Positions 35,805 through 45,080 are shown, counted from the first letter of the stretch. The stretch is DNA of 64,000 bases from Paracoccaceae bacterium (GCA_014872875.1 WKFI01000019.1:310001-374000), one strand, 5' to 3'. Made by a program: numbers and translations. The notes: generated by a model from the sequence alone, not told the origin.

Positions 35805-36680
35805 CTACAGCCGCTTTTCAAAGAAGAGATCCGGGTACGGGTCGTCGTTGAAACGGTCGATTTCCTGCCATCCCATGGCGCGATACAGGCTGACAGCTTC
35901 AAACAGGGTGCTGTTGGTGTCCAGGCGCAGCGTGTCGATACCCAAGGCGCGCGCTGCATCTTCGGCCGCAGTCATGAGCTGGCGCGCCAGACCCAGCCCT
36001 CGGGCGGCAGGCGCAATCCACATCCGCTTGATCTCGGCCAGAGTACCCCCGCTTCCCTTGACCCCGACGCAGCCCACCGGCATGTCCCCCAGTCTGGCCA
36101 CCACAAAAGCCCCGTGCGGATGTGTCATTTGGGACAGTTCGGGATCGCCGGATTTCTTGAGATCGAATTCCACGTTCAAACGGTTACTCAGTTCGGCGGC
36201 AAAGGCACCAAGGCATTGGGCTGCGATGTCCGAGGCATAATCCACCTCTTCGAAGACAATCCTGTCACGAGACAGGGCGATGGTGACGATATCCATCGCT
36301 TCCAAAAGGCGGTGCGCGTGTTTGTGGCGGGCCAAGGTCGCGGCGGCCCGTTCGTCAGACAGTTTTTCGTAGATGTCGAACTCGACCCGACCCTGTGCGG
36401 TCAACCGGGTGATCCGGCCGCGCCGATCGTTCGGGTTCGTCGTTGTTTCAATAAGCCCTTCGGCTTCGAGCCCGCGCAGCAATCGGCTGAGCAGACCCGT
36501 GTCCAGTTTGAGAAAGGCGCGCAGATCCGAGACCTGTTCGTATCCTAGGCCAATGGCATTGAGTACCCGCGCCGCGCCCAGCGGGCGACCACGGTCCAGA
36601 AAGGAATCGTCGAGTGCGCCCACCTCGACCGCAACAGCGCGGCCAAAGTTTCTGATGCGTTTAATTGAGTCCACAGTCAT
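35805..36680 (-). CDS. MarR-GNAT fusion: winged-helix regulator with acetyltransferase domain
   Basis: 291 residues. Residues 1-145 are MarR-like (RNFGRAVAVEVGALDDSFLD, LKLDTGLLSRLLRGLEAEGL as recognition helix, DDRRGRITRLTAQG as wing). Residues 150-291 are a GNAT domain (VVARLGDMPVGCVGVKG, IAPAARGLGLARQLMTAAE with the acetyl-CoA loop, LYRAMGWQEIDRF). It probably couples DNA binding to acetylation of a small molecule or protein. A 14-bp palindrome lies 4 bp upstream of the start codon, which suggests autoregulation. Targets unknown. Confidence 0.88.
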   Translation of the reverse strand: MTVDSIKRIRNFGRAVAVEVGALDDSFLDRGRPLGAARVLNAIGLGYEQVSDLRAFLKLDTGLLSRLLRGLEAEGLIETTTNPNDRRGRITRLTAQGRVEFDIYEKLSDERAAATLARHKHAHRLLEAMDIVTIALSRDRIVFEEVDYASDIAAQCLGAFAAELSNRLNVEFDLKKSGDPELSQMTHPHGAFVVARLGDMPVGCVGVKGSGGTLAEIKRMWIAPAARGLGLARQLMTAAEDAARALGIDTLRLDTNSTLFEAVSLYRAMGWQEIDRFNDDPYPDLFFEKRL

Positions 36681-36684
36681 TTAG

Positions 36685-36698
36685 CTGACTTTAGTCAG
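36685..36698. promoter_or_regulatory. MarR-type operator palindrome
   Basis: CTGACT-TT-AGTCAG, a perfect 14-bp palindrome immediately upstream of the MarR-GNAT start codon and overlapping the expected ribosome-binding region. Typical spot for autorepression by a MarR protein. Confidence 0.55.
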
Positions 36699-36813
36699 GT
36701 ATCTTCATGATGCAAGAAGTTCCGGCCCCTTGGCGTCACGAAAAGCACCAATGCCAGCCCTGTGTGCGCCGTCTAGCTTGTCAGTACGTTCTGCAAAAGC
36801 TACATCTGAACCA

Positions 36814-36891
36814 CATCCGGCGGCCAAGCCGGATGATGGAGAGTTTATGTCTACGATTGCGGCCCGCCGCTGAGGTCCAACAGATTGGACC
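36814..36891. other. Two hairpins in the gene-poor gap before the YjhX-like pseudogene
   Basis: CATCCGGC-N6-GCCGGATG (36814-36835) and GGTCCAA-CAGA-TTGGACC (36874-36891) are perfect inverted repeats. The surrounding 36699-36964 interval contains no convincing gene in any frame. The structures could be terminators, an sRNA, or remains of decayed sequence. Confidence 0.4.
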
Positions 36892-36964
36892 AACCTGAAC
36901 CAACGGACTTCCGCGCGCCAAGCCGGAACTCTGTTCTACTGACATGAACTCATGAGACAATCCA

Positions 36965-37221
36965 TTGAAAATCTCAAAACACGAACAGCGTTTTTTGCAC
37001 GTTTTTGCGCAAGGTGGAGCGATCCATTTCGAACGCATGGCGAACGGCAAAACCTGTAATGTCTGCTGTTATACCCGCGACGGTCACGTACTGGTCGAAT
37101 GCACGCTGACACTGTTTCAACGTTACAGAAACGGCGTTTCATCAAGTCCGAAAACGGACGCCGCTATCGTTGGGCCCGGCTGGGGCTCCGTTCAAGCAAT
37201 CCGCAAAACAATAACCGTTAG
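36965..37221 (+). pseudogene. YjhX/TopAI-family toxin gene with a frameshift
   Basis: The first 53 codons from a TTG start (KISKHEQRFLHVFAQGGAIH, NGKTCNVCCYTRDGHVLVEC, TLTLFQR) match the YjhX (UPF0386) family, about 85 residues, known in E. coli as TopAI, an inhibitor of topoisomerase I. At about 37121 similarity moves to another frame: LQKRRFIKSENGRRYRWARL and an end NNNR followed by TAG at 37219-37221, like the usual C terminus ...DNR. One lost base explains this. Frame 0 instead reads on to 37237 with unrelated sequence. The weak TTG start and no clear ribosome-binding site also suggest decay. A GNAT gene follows, as yjhQ does in E. coli. Confidence 0.72.
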
Positions 37222-37233
37222 GAGATCCAGAAC

Positions 37234-37698
37234 ATGAACACTCCGACTATTACATTGACCGTAGCGGACGACATTCCGGGGCTGAGAAAGGTGCTGGAGG
37301 GCACCGATCTGTTCCCCGCCGACATGCTGCCGAACATGCTGGATCCGTTTCTTCAAGGACAGACTAAAGCGTTCTGGCTGACATGCCGTCTGGCCGGCGC
37401 GGCGGTCGGGCTGTGTTACACCGTGCCCGAAGAGCTGACGGATGGCACTTGGAACATGCTGGCACTGGCGGTGCGCCCCGATCTGCAAAGGCAGCGGCTG
37501 GGTGCTGCCTTGGTCCACGAGGCCGAGCAACATTTGCGAAAAGCCGGGCAACGGCTGCTGATCGTCGACACCTCGGGTACCGACGAATTCACCCTGACCC
37601 GCAGGTTCTATGCCCAAAATGGCTACGAAGAAGAAGCACGAATCCGCGACTTCTGGGCCACGGGCGATGACAAGGTGACCTTCCGAAAGGTGCTGTAG
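37234..37698 (+). CDS. GNAT-family N-acetyltransferase
   Basis: 154 residues, single GNAT domain: PDLQRQRLGAALVHEAEQHL is the acetyl-CoA pyrophosphate loop and helix; RFYAQNGYEEEARIRDFWAT is the C-terminal part. TAGGAG gives a good ribosome-binding site before the ATG. It starts 12 nt after the end of the YjhX-like reading frame. In E. coli yjhX is paired with yjhQ, a GNAT-like antitoxin, so this gene may be the surviving partner; direct similarity to YjhQ was not established here. A strong hairpin follows. Confidence 0.85.
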   Translation: MNTPTITLTVADDIPGLRKVLEGTDLFPADMLPNMLDPFLQGQTKAFWLTCRLAGAAVGLCYTVPEELTDGTWNMLALAVRPDLQRQRLGAALVHEAEQHLRKAGQRLLIVDTSGTDEFTLTRRFYAQNGYEEEARIRDFWATGDDKVTFRKVL

Positions 37699-37707
37699 AA
37701 CCAAAAA

Positions 37708-37749
37708 ACGATAAGCCCGTCGCCGCAATCGCGGCGGCGGGCTTATCGT
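37708..37749 (-). terminator. Strong rho-independent terminator shared by convergent genes
   Basis: 19-bp stem (37708-37726 with 37731-37749, one G-T pair) and loop AATC. On the minus strand it is followed by six T, 12 nt after the M16 peptidase stop; on the plus strand it lies 9 nt after the GNAT stop. Confidence 0.9.
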
Positions 37750-37760
37750 ATTGACCACGG

Positions 37761-39083
37761 TCAGTTGGTTGTTGTCTCAAGCCCTTGGGGCTTGCCAACG
37801 ACCACGAAATGCAGCCCGTCGGGGTCCAGCAGGTCTGCAGCGACACGTTTGATGTCATCCAAGGTGACGGCGTTCACCTTGTCATTGCGGGTCGCGATAT
37901 AGTCGATCGGTAGATCCTGCATCTGCATGCCGACCATGATCGAAGCAATCGGCCCATTGCCGTCGAACCGCAGCGGATAGGCACCGGTCAGAAAAGTCTT
38001 GGCAGCCTCCAGTTCCTCGGCGGTGACACCTTCGGTCGCCAGTTTGCGCCATTCATCCTGAACGACCTCGATCGCTTCGGCGACCTTGTCGTTCGAGGAG
38101 GCGACGCTGCCCATGTAGAGCGCGGCATAGTCCTTGGGCACGAGGTAGGAATAGACGCCATAGGTCAGGCCGCGCTTTTCGCGGACCTCGGTCATCAGGC
38201 GGCTTTCAAAAGAACCGCCGCCCAGGATGTGGTTCAGGATATAGGCTGGAAAGAAATCTTCGTGATCGCGTTCCATCCCTTCTTGCCCGAACAGAACAGT
38301 GGATTGCGGCGTGTCGTAATCGATGACCGTGATCCCGGCAGGGATATCCAGATCGGCCTGTACCGGCAGGGGCGCACCGGTTTCCGGCAGATCGCCCAGC
38401 AGGGTGTCCAACAGCGCGCCCAGATCCTCGGCGGTGATGTCACCCACCGCGCCGACATACAGCCGGTCACGGGCGAAGACCGCCTTGTGGGCCGCAAACA
38501 TGTCTTCACGGGTCAAGGCGGTGACGCTGTCGATAGTGCCTTTGCCGTCGGTTTCATAAGGATGACCATCATAGGCCGCTTCGGCAAAAGTCCGGCCGGC
38601 GATGGCGCCCGGATCCTTGGCATCCGATTTCAGGCCCGAAATCACTTGGGCCCGGACACGGTCCAACGCCGATTGGTCAAATCGGGGCTGCATCAGGGTA
38701 GTGCGCAGCAAATCCATCGCCTGATCGCGGTTTTCGGTCAGGAAACGGGTCGAAACCGAGATCGCGTCGCTTTGCGCGTCATATGTGAAGGAAGCAGCCA
38801 GATTCTCGAGCGCGCGGGCGTAGTCCTGCGATTCCAGATCGCCGGACCCTTCCTCAAGAAGACCGGTCATCAGGTTTATGGCGCCGCGTTTCTCGGGGTC
38901 ATCGACCGATGTGCCACCGCGAAAGCGCAGTTCCAGCGCCGTGAAAGGGATCGAGTGATCCTCGACCAGCCACGCGGTGATGCCTCCGGGGGAGGTGACC
39001 TCCTTGATCTTGACTTCGGCCCAAGCGGGCAAGGCAATGAAGACGGCGGCAACAGCCACCAATAGGGCTTTCACACGGGTCAT
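37761..39083 (-). CDS. M16-family peptidase-like protein lacking the zinc motif
   Basis: 440 residues with a signal peptide (MTRVKALLVAVAAVFIALPA, ending WAE). M16 fold, but the HxxEH zinc motif expected about residue 70-75 is absent (region reads RGAINLMTGLLEEG). It keeps the C-terminal Arg/Tyr pair region EVREKRGLTYGVYSYL. This is the pattern of the non-catalytic partner in two-subunit M16B proteases. Start overlaps the stop of the catalytic partner upstream (ATGA), so a periplasmic heterodimer is likely. Confidence 0.9.
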   Translation of the reverse strand: MTRVKALLVAVAAVFIALPAWAEVKIKEVTSPGGITAWLVEDHSIPFTALELRFRGGTSVDDPEKRGAINLMTGLLEEGSGDLESQDYARALENLAASFTYDAQSDAISVSTRFLTENRDQAMDLLRTTLMQPRFDQSALDRVRAQVISGLKSDAKDPGAIAGRTFAEAAYDGHPYETDGKGTIDSVTALTREDMFAAHKAVFARDRLYVGAVGDITAEDLGALLDTLLGDLPETGAPLPVQADLDIPAGITVIDYDTPQSTVLFGQEGMERDHEDFFPAYILNHILGGGSFESRLMTEVREKRGLTYGVYSYLVPKDYAALYMGSVASSNDKVAEAIEVVQDEWRKLATEGVTAEELEAAKTFLTGAYPLRFDGNGPIASIMVGMQMQDLPIDYIATRNDKVNAVTLDDIKRVAADLLDPDGLHFVVVGKPQGLETTTN

Positions 39084-40438
39084 TGGGTTACCTCGTCATC
39101 ACGCATCAGCCAACCAGTGACCGAGCTGTCCAGTTGCAGCACTTCGCGGGCTGCGGCGATGATTTCATCCCCTGTCACGGCCTGCAGAATGTCGGGCCAG
39201 TCCTGCACGTCCTGCACCGTGAGCCCGCTCGTCAGGCCTCGGCCATAACGGCTGGCGATTCCATCCACATTGTCACGGGCATAGATTTGGGAGGCGCGCA
39301 ATTGCAGCTTGATCCGGTCCAGTTCCTCCTGGTCCACGCCTTTGGCAACATAGTCTGCCAGCACCTGGTCCATGGCGTCTTCGGCCTGTTGCAGGGTGAC
39401 GCCTTCTGCCGGAACGATGATCACATCAAAGCTGGTATCGTCCAGAGCGGTGCCATTGTAGAACGCGCCCGTCCAGACTGCGGTCTGGTCTTCGAATTGC
39501 AGTTTCGTGGTCATGTAGGAGGTTTGGCCTCCGCCCAGAAGCTTGGCCAACAGGAATAGCGCGGCGGCTTTTTCCTGATCACCGGGATCGCGTTCGGGGG
39601 CCAGATAGGAGCGGTGCACATAAGGCTGTGCGACACGAGCATCCTTGAACACCAGGCGCCGGGCCGTGTTGTGCGGCGGTTCCTGTGGCCGGCTGCGGGC
39701 GGTGACGTCCGGATTTGCGGGGATCACGCCATAATACTGCTCGGCCAGAGTGCGGACATTTTCAGGCGTCACATCGCCCGAGATCACCAGGATCGCATTG
39801 TTGGGCGCGTAATGGTCAGAGTAAAACGATAGCGCGTCGTCCATGTCCAGCTCCTCCATCTCGTGTCGCCAGCCGATGATCGGGACGCCGTAGCGGTGGT
39901 TCAGAAATTGCGAGGCGTTCATCTGCTCACCGAACAGGGAGCGCGGGTTATTGTCTGTACGCTGGGCCCGCTCTTCGAGGATCACGTCGCGTTCGGTATC
40001 AACGTCCTCTTGGGTCAGGCGCAGGTTCCGCATCCGGTCGGATTCCATCTGCATCATCAGTTCCAACCGATCGGCGGCGACGCGTTGAAAATAGGCCGTA
40101 TAGTCATAGCTGGTGAAAGCGTTGTCGCGTCCACCATTGGCGGCCACGGTTGCCGACAGTTCACCTGGTTCCAGCGTATCGGTCCCCTTGAACATCAGAT
40201 GTTCAAGGAAGTGCGCGATGCCCGAGACACCGGCCGGTTCATCGGCGGATCCGACGCGGTACCAGACCATGTGCTGAACCACCGGGGCACGGTGGTCTTC
40301 GACCACAACGACATCCATACCGTTGTTCAGAGTGAAAGTGGTGACCGCCTCATCGACGCTGGTTGGTGCGTCCGCGCTGGCGACACTGGCGCTTGTTGCC
40401 CCGATCAGGGCAGCCATACATGCGATCCGTCGGATCAT
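39080..40438 (-). CDS. M16-family zinc metallopeptidase, catalytic subunit
   Basis: 452 residues. Signal peptide ending ATSASVASA, then the inverted zinc motif HFLEH at residues 76-80 and the distal Glu region DVDTERDVILEERAQ. Active M16B peptidase, periplasmic. GGAGG lies 7 nt before the ATG at 40438, which is preferred over an upstream in-frame codon. Forms a pair with the downstream zinc-less homologue. It lies in a run with the BamF-like lipoprotein and lspA genes, hinting at an envelope quality-control role, which is inference. Confidence 0.92.
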   Translation of the reverse strand: MIRRIACMAALIGATSASVASADAPTSVDEAVTTFTLNNGMDVVVVEDHRAPVVQHMVWYRVGSADEPAGVSGIAHFLEHLMFKGTDTLEPGELSATVAANGGRDNAFTSYDYTAYFQRVAADRLELMMQMESDRMRNLRLTQEDVDTERDVILEERAQRTDNNPRSLFGEQMNASQFLNHRYGVPIIGWRHEMEELDMDDALSFYSDHYAPNNAILVISGDVTPENVRTLAEQYYGVIPANPDVTARSRPQEPPHNTARRLVFKDARVAQPYVHRSYLAPERDPGDQEKAAALFLLAKLLGGGQTSYMTTKLQFEDQTAVWTGAFYNGTALDDTSFDVIIVPAEGVTLQQAEDAMDQVLADYVAKGVDQEELDRIKLQLRASQIYARDNVDGIASRYGRGLTSGLTVQDVQDWPDILQAVTGDEIIAAAREVLQLDSSVTGWLMRDDEVTQ

Positions 40439-40544
40439 TCGGAACCTCCAGAAATGATATGCGCTTAACCTACGGCCCGAACCGCAGGAGACAAGCACTC
40501 ATCCCGGATTTGTGAGAATTTTGTCGGCGTGGCCCGAGAGCCCA

Positions 40545-41066
40545 TCAGGGAATGGCAGGAGGCGAAGTGGGTGTACCAAAGCCGCGGTCGCGGAACGCCT
40601 GATTGGCGCTGAACGGCTCCAGGGTTTCCTTGCGATAGGCCTGCTCGTAGCGATCCACTGGGAACAGCTTTATCCGCCCCGATCGGCGCGCTTTGCGGCG
40701 GAATTCCGCGTCCTGCTGCGCCAGGCTGGCGCGTACATCCGCTTCTACGCCATATCGGCTGGCGGCGGTCACAAGAGCGGCATCGCCCGAGGGAATGCCG
40801 TTGCCTGAAGGCACAACTGCGGCGGCGTTACCCCCCAGAGCCGCAACAAGATCAGCTTGGGGCGTGGGGTCCACCAAGTTGGCTCCGCCTGGTGTCGGAG
40901 CTGGCAAAGCAGCATAATCGGTCGGCGCGGTAAGCGGCTTGTTTGGCAAGATGCGGAATTCGTCCGGGCCAGTTCCCGCGGGACGCAGGTCACGCAGCGA
41001 TTTCTGCGCGCAGCCAGACAACGCCACAGCACATACCAGAATGATCATACTCGCTGAGATCCGCAT
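40545..41066 (-). CDS. DUF3035/BamF-like outer-membrane assembly lipoprotein
   Basis: 173 residues with a lipoprotein signal: hydrophobic MRISASMIILVCAVALSGC, lipobox LSGC, mature Cys19. The mature part is Pro/Ala-rich (EFRILPNKPLTAP) and then helical with RSGRIKLFPVDRYEQAYRKE. It fits DUF3035, described as BamF, an alphaproteobacterial subunit of the beta-barrel assembly machine. AGGAG lies upstream of the chosen ATG at 41066. Next to lspA, which would process its signal peptide. Confidence 0.82.
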   Translation of the reverse strand: MRISASMIILVCAVALSGCAQKSLRDLRPAGTGPDEFRILPNKPLTAPTDYAALPAPTPGGANLVDPTPQADLVAALGGNAAAVVPSGNGIPSGDAALVTAASRYGVEADVRASLAQQDAEFRRKARRSGRIKLFPVDRYEQAYRKETLEPFSANQAFRDRGFGTPTSPPAIP

Positions 41067-41144
41067 CGGTCTCGAACTCCTGCCATTTCGCAAGCCTGCT
41101 GGAGGGCCTGTTTCAGGCGCTTTTAACGCATTTGCAATCAGAGG

Positions 41145-41624
41145 TCACGAGTGCTTTTTCGAACGACCTTCGAACAGGAGCAAACCTGCCGCACCTGCGA
41201 AAATGAAGACATCTGCCACGTTGAAGACAAACGGGTTGTTGATGCCACAGCAGGACATGTTGAGGAAATCCAGAACATAGCCGTACAGCAGCCGGTCCAC
41301 GACATTGCCCAGCGCACCACCGATCAGCAAACCGGCGCTAAGCAGCATCGCACGGTGCCGATGGCTGCGGATCACCCAGATCGCGACAACCGCGCAAACC
41401 AGCAGCGAAAACCCGATCAGGAACCACCGGCCCAGATCCGAGCCGCCCTCGAAGAGCCCGAAATTGATGCCGGTGTTTTCGCCGTAACGGAAATTGAGGA
41501 ATGGAGGCCACACGTCGATGGCATGGATTCGCGACAGCTCCATCGTGTGGACGACCAGGTATTTGCTGATCTGGTCCAGCATGAAGGCCGCGAACCCGGC
41601 CCAGAACATCAGACGTGCGCCCAT
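41145..41624 (-). CDS. lspA: Lipoprotein signal peptidase (signal peptidase II)
   Basis: 159 residues, four membrane spans. Cleaves lipoprotein signal peptides in the inner membrane. Aspartyl-protease motifs: GGALGNVVDRLLYGYVLDFL and FNVADVFIFAG, giving the two catalytic Asp residues. The ATG at 41624 has GGAG about 9 nt upstream; the frame opens earlier inside purH. Follows purH by 19 nt, so it is in the same transcript. Confidence 0.94.
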   Translation of the reverse strand: MGARLMFWAGFAAFMLDQISKYLVVHTMELSRIHAIDVWPPFLNFRYGENTGINFGLFEGGSDLGRWFLIGFSLLVCAVVAIWVIRSHRHRAMLLSAGLLIGGALGNVVDRLLYGYVLDFLNMSCCGINNPFVFNVADVFIFAGAAGLLLFEGRSKKHS

Positions 41625-41643
41625 TCCTGGTATTCTCCGGTGG

Positions 41644-43233
41644 TTAATGGCGGAAGTGGCGCATTCCGGTGAAGACCATGGCCAGACCCGCGTCATTCGC
41701 CGCCTTGATCACCTCGTCATCGCGCATCGAACCGCCGGGCTGGATCACGCAGGTGCCACCTGCTGCGGCTGCTTCCAGCAGACCGTCAGCAAACGGGAAG
41801 AACGCGTCCGAGGCCACGGCGCAGCCCTTGGTCAGGCTTTCTTCCAGCCCCAGATCGGCGGCCATGCGACCCGCCTTGGCGGCGGCGACATTGGCACTAT
41901 CCAGACGGCTCATCTGACCGGCGCCAACGCCTACGGTGGCGTTGTCCTTGACGTAGACGATGGCGTTGGATTTGACGTGTTTGGCGACCTTCCAGGCGAA
42001 CAGCAGATCCTGCATCTGAGCCTCGGTCGGAGCCTTTTCGGTGACCACCTTCAGATCATCCATGCCGACGTAACCCACGTCCTTGTCCTGCACCAGCAGA
42101 CCACCGGCGACCTGCTTGTAAGCGGTCAGCGGCGCACGCGCATCGGGCAGGCCATCGGTCAGCAACAGGCGCAGGTTCTTCTTGGCGGCAAAGATCTCCT
42201 TCGCCTCATCGGATGCGCCGGGCGCGATCACCACTTCGGTAAAGATCTCGACGATCTTGCCAGCGGTTTCGGCGTCCAGCGGCTGGTTCAGGGCGACAAT
42301 GCCGCCGAACGCGCTGGTGCGGTCGCAGTCAAACGCCTTCTGATAGGCTTCGGCCAGGGTCGCGCCCTTGGCAACGCCACAGGGGTTGGCGTGTTTGATG
42401 ATCGCGACAGCGGCGCTGTCCGCCGGGTCGAATTCGGCAACCAGTTCAAACGCCGCGTCGGTATCGTTGATATTGTTGTAGCTGAGTTCCTTGCCTTGCA
42501 GCTGGGTCGCGGTGGCCACACCGGGACGGTTCGAGCCGTCGGTGTAGAAGGCCGCCTGCTGGTGGCTGTTCTCGCCATAGCGCAGAGTCTGCTTCAGCTC
42601 ACCGGCAAAGGCGCGGCGACGCGGGGTCGGCTCGGCGATGGCGCCAGCCATCCAAGTGGACACCGCCGCGTCATAAGCGGCAGTGCGCGCATAGGCGATT
42701 TGCGACAGGCGCTGACGGAAGGCATACGAGGTCTGGCCGTCATTGGCGTCCAGTTCAACCAGCAGCGCGTCATAATCTTCGACGTCGGTGACCACGCTCA
42801 CGAACAGGTGGTTTTTGGATGCCGCACGGATCATCGCCGGACCGCCGATGTCGATGTTTTCGATCATCTCGTCATAATCGGCGCCACGGGCCAGCGCGGC
42901 TTCGAACGGGTAAAGGTTCACCACCAGCAGGTCGATCGCGCCAATGCCGTGTTCGTTCATCGCAGCCACGTGGGCGTCATTGTCACGCAGCGCCAGCAGG
43001 CCGCCATGCACCATCGGATGCAGCGTCTTCACCCGGCCATCCATCATCTCCGGAAAACCGGTGATCTCGGCAACATCCTTCACTTCCAACCCTGCATCAC
43101 GCAGCGCCTTGGCGGTGCCGCCGGTCGATAGCAGTTCAACCCCACGCCCAGCCAAGGCCTTGCCCAGCTCAATCAGGCCGGATTTGTCGGAAACGGAAAG
43201 CAGCGCGCGGCGCACGGGGTGAAGATCGGTCAT
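41644..43233 (-). CDS. purH: Bifunctional AICAR transformylase/IMP cyclohydrolase
   Basis: 529 residues; last two steps of IMP synthesis. N-terminal IMP cyclohydrolase domain (about 1-200; [44 protein letters not shown]) and C-terminal AICAR transformylase (about 205-529; [35 protein letters not shown]). Standard length. Sits between the heparinase-like gene (24 nt upstream) and lspA (19 nt downstream). Confidence 0.97.
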   Translation of the reverse strand: MTDLHPVRRALLSVSDKSGLIELGKALAGRGVELLSTGGTAKALRDAGLEVKDVAEITGFPEMMDGRVKTLHPMVHGGLLALRDNDAHVAAMNEHGIGAIDLLVVNLYPFEAALARGADYDEMIENIDIGGPAMIRAASKNHLFVSVVTDVEDYDALLVELDANDGQTSYAFRQRLSQIAYARTAAYDAAVSTWMAGAIAEPTPRRRAFAGELKQTLRYGENSHQQAAFYTDGSNRPGVATATQLQGKELSYNNINDTDAAFELVAEFDPADSAAVAIIKHANPCGVAKGATLAEAYQKAFDCDRTSAFGGIVALNQPLDAETAGKIVEIFTEVVIAPGASDEAKEIFAAKKNLRLLLTDGLPDARAPLTAYKQVAGGLLVQDKDVGYVGMDDLKVVTEKAPTEAQMQDLLFAWKVAKHVKSNAIVYVKDNATVGVGAGQMSRLDSANVAAAKAGRMAADLGLEESLTKGCAVASDAFFPFADGLLEAAAAGGTCVIQPGGSMRDDEVIKAANDAGLAMVFTGMRHFRH

Positions 43234-43257
43234 GTCAGGGCAGTCCTTCGTGAAGGC

Positions 43258-45000
43258 TCAGGTATCAAAGTCGGGTTCGTCCCGGTTCAGGTCGCGCACG
43301 GCAATGGCAGTCTCCTGCGCCTTGCTCAGCGTCCACCGGATGCGGGTCGCATACTCCATTGCGCGCCCGGATAGAACGATCTGTTTTGTCGCGCGCGGCT
43401 TTAATCGGCCTTTTTCCAGATAAACCGAGGGTTCAAGCGACAATTCCGCCAATCCATCATGGCGAAACACCCAGATTTCCCCGCTTTTGAGCGCCATCGA
43501 CACCGCAGCGCCGCCCAGATCGACGGCTGCGTCGACATCCGGGTGCAAGTGCAGGCGGATATCGAATCCGATTCCCTGCAGTTTGACGCCGTCCATGGCG
43601 CTGTCGAATTTGCGTTTGGCCCCATCGTCCATCGCCAGCAACATGTCTTCGCCCGCCAACCCGCGCCCATCGAAAGACAACTCCAGAGTTCGAGCATGGG
43701 TCAGGCCAAAGGGTCGTGCAAAGCCGTCATGGCCCCCTTGAAAGCGCAGGCCGTCACTGATTTCGCTGAGTTCGGTGGGGACATCCGAAGGACCCTCGAT
43801 CAGCGCCTCCAGCCCGGTATGTTTCTGCGGATCGGACAGCCGGGCGCTGGAGTATCCTTCGAGACAGAGGGTCGAATGCGACGGCGTGGCGCGCCCGGCC
43901 CGACGCCATTCGACGCCGAAACTTTCGCCCGAGCCGCAATTGACGATCAGCGGACGACGACCCGAGGTGAGTTCGAACGCAAGGGTAGACGCGTGCGCGT
44001 TCCACGAGGCGTCACCTGTGGGCGGAGCGGCGGCATCTACGATGATCGAAGTGCGCCGCGCATATAGCCTGGCATAGCCCATCGCCAGCCCATCGGCGTT
44101 TTGATCGGTGACATGGCTGGCGGCAAGCGCATGGTCCAATCGCCCCTCCATCCCACGCCCGCCACCATGGAACCGGGCCAGACCACCATCAGCATGGCGC
44201 AGGGTGCGCAGGGTGGGTGCGATGCGTTCGATCGCTTCTGTATGCGCGTGCGGAACGCCCCGACCCGCTTCGTGCAGCGCGGCCGCAGCCCAGGTCAGCA
44301 GGGTGAAAACCTCAAGCAGTTCTTCGGGATTGCGCGTGGCCAGACCACCCTGGGCAGTGACCTGCCGGTCACATTCGGCCGCCAAGGCGCGGACCGCCGG
44401 ATCAGCCAGTTCCTCGCGCCCCTCCAACGCAAGACCTGCGTAGATCAGGCCGGTCAGCGCCTCGAACCGGGGCAGGCCCGGTGTGGCAGCTTTCCAGCGT
44501 TTCGAAAGGTACCAGACCTGCTGGGAGAGGGATCGGAAGAAGGCTTGGCTCTGCTCGCTTTCCTGTCCACGCAGCAAAAACACCGCGTGGTTGATCCAAC
44601 GGATCAGACGGCGACCGGTCAGATCGGGGGTCCAGCCGGGTCCGGTGCCGCCACCATGTGTGTCGATCCAGCCCCAAACCCATTTCTGCGCCTTGGCGCG
44701 GGCATTGAAATCACCCACGGCGGCCAGATCGTCGAGCCATGAAAACCCGTGGCGCTCAGCGTCAAAGGCAATGTTAGGGGCGGTAACCTCCCACAGTCCG
44801 GTGTCTTTGGATTCTACCAAATAGCCTGCAAACAACAGGTTGCCGCCGACCAGCTGGCGGCCACGTGCGAAACTGCCTATCGTGCGGGGTTCGGGTTGCG
44901 ACACAAAGCCTTTGGCCGCGCGTTGGCGGCGGGCCCTATAGGCATAAAATGCGTTCAAAAGACGGCTGCGTCGGCTCGCCATCACTCCCGGGTCGGACAT
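43258..45000 (-). CDS. Heparinase II/III-family protein
   Basis: 580 residues: an N-terminal alpha-helical toroid (about 60-290; WVWGWIDTHGGGTGPGWTPD, LTGRRLIRWINHAVFLL) and a C-terminal beta-sandwich (about 310-575; SGRRPLIVNCGSGESFGVEW, STLCLEGYSSARL) as in heparinase II/III polysaccharide lyases. No signal peptide is visible, so it may act on a cytoplasmic or envelope precursor. Its place between rsmB and purH suggests a housekeeping role, not carbohydrate scavenging. ATG at 45000 is preferred over GTG at 45006 since AGAGG is well spaced from it. Confidence 0.88.
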   Translation of the reverse strand: MSDPGVMASRRSRLLNAFYAYRARRQRAAKGFVSQPEPRTIGSFARGRQLVGGNLLFAGYLVESKDTGLWEVTAPNIAFDAERHGFSWLDDLAAVGDFNARAKAQKWVWGWIDTHGGGTGPGWTPDLTGRRLIRWINHAVFLLRGQESEQSQAFFRSLSQQVWYLSKRWKAATPGLPRFEALTGLIYAGLALEGREELADPAVRALAAECDRQVTAQGGLATRNPEELLEVFTLLTWAAAALHEAGRGVPHAHTEAIERIAPTLRTLRHADGGLARFHGGGRGMEGRLDHALAASHVTDQNADGLAMGYARLYARRTSIIVDAAAPPTGDASWNAHASTLAFELTSGRRPLIVNCGSGESFGVEWRRAGRATPSHSTLCLEGYSSARLSDPQKHTGLEALIEGPSDVPTELSEISDGLRFQGGHDGFARPFGLTHARTLELSFDGRGLAGEDMLLAMDDGAKRKFDSAMDGVKLQGIGFDIRLHLHPDVDAAVDLGGAAVSMALKSGEIWVFRHDGLAELSLEPSVYLEKGRLKPRATKQIVLSGRAMEYATRIRWTLSKAQETAIAVRDLNRDEPDFDT

Positions 45001-45080
45001 GCTCACTGCCTCTTATGCGCTGTTGCGCTTGGGCGGAGCATATCGCGGGGTTGGACGCGAGTCACCGGGTTTCAGGGCGC

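Noticed and set aside
36781-37050. Minus-strand open frame across the gap and the YjhX-like region
   Set aside because: No recognisable domain, and it opposes the YjhX-like frame, which has clear family sequence.
41494-43131. Plus-strand open frame of about 545 codons
   Set aside because: Antisense to purH, which is certain.
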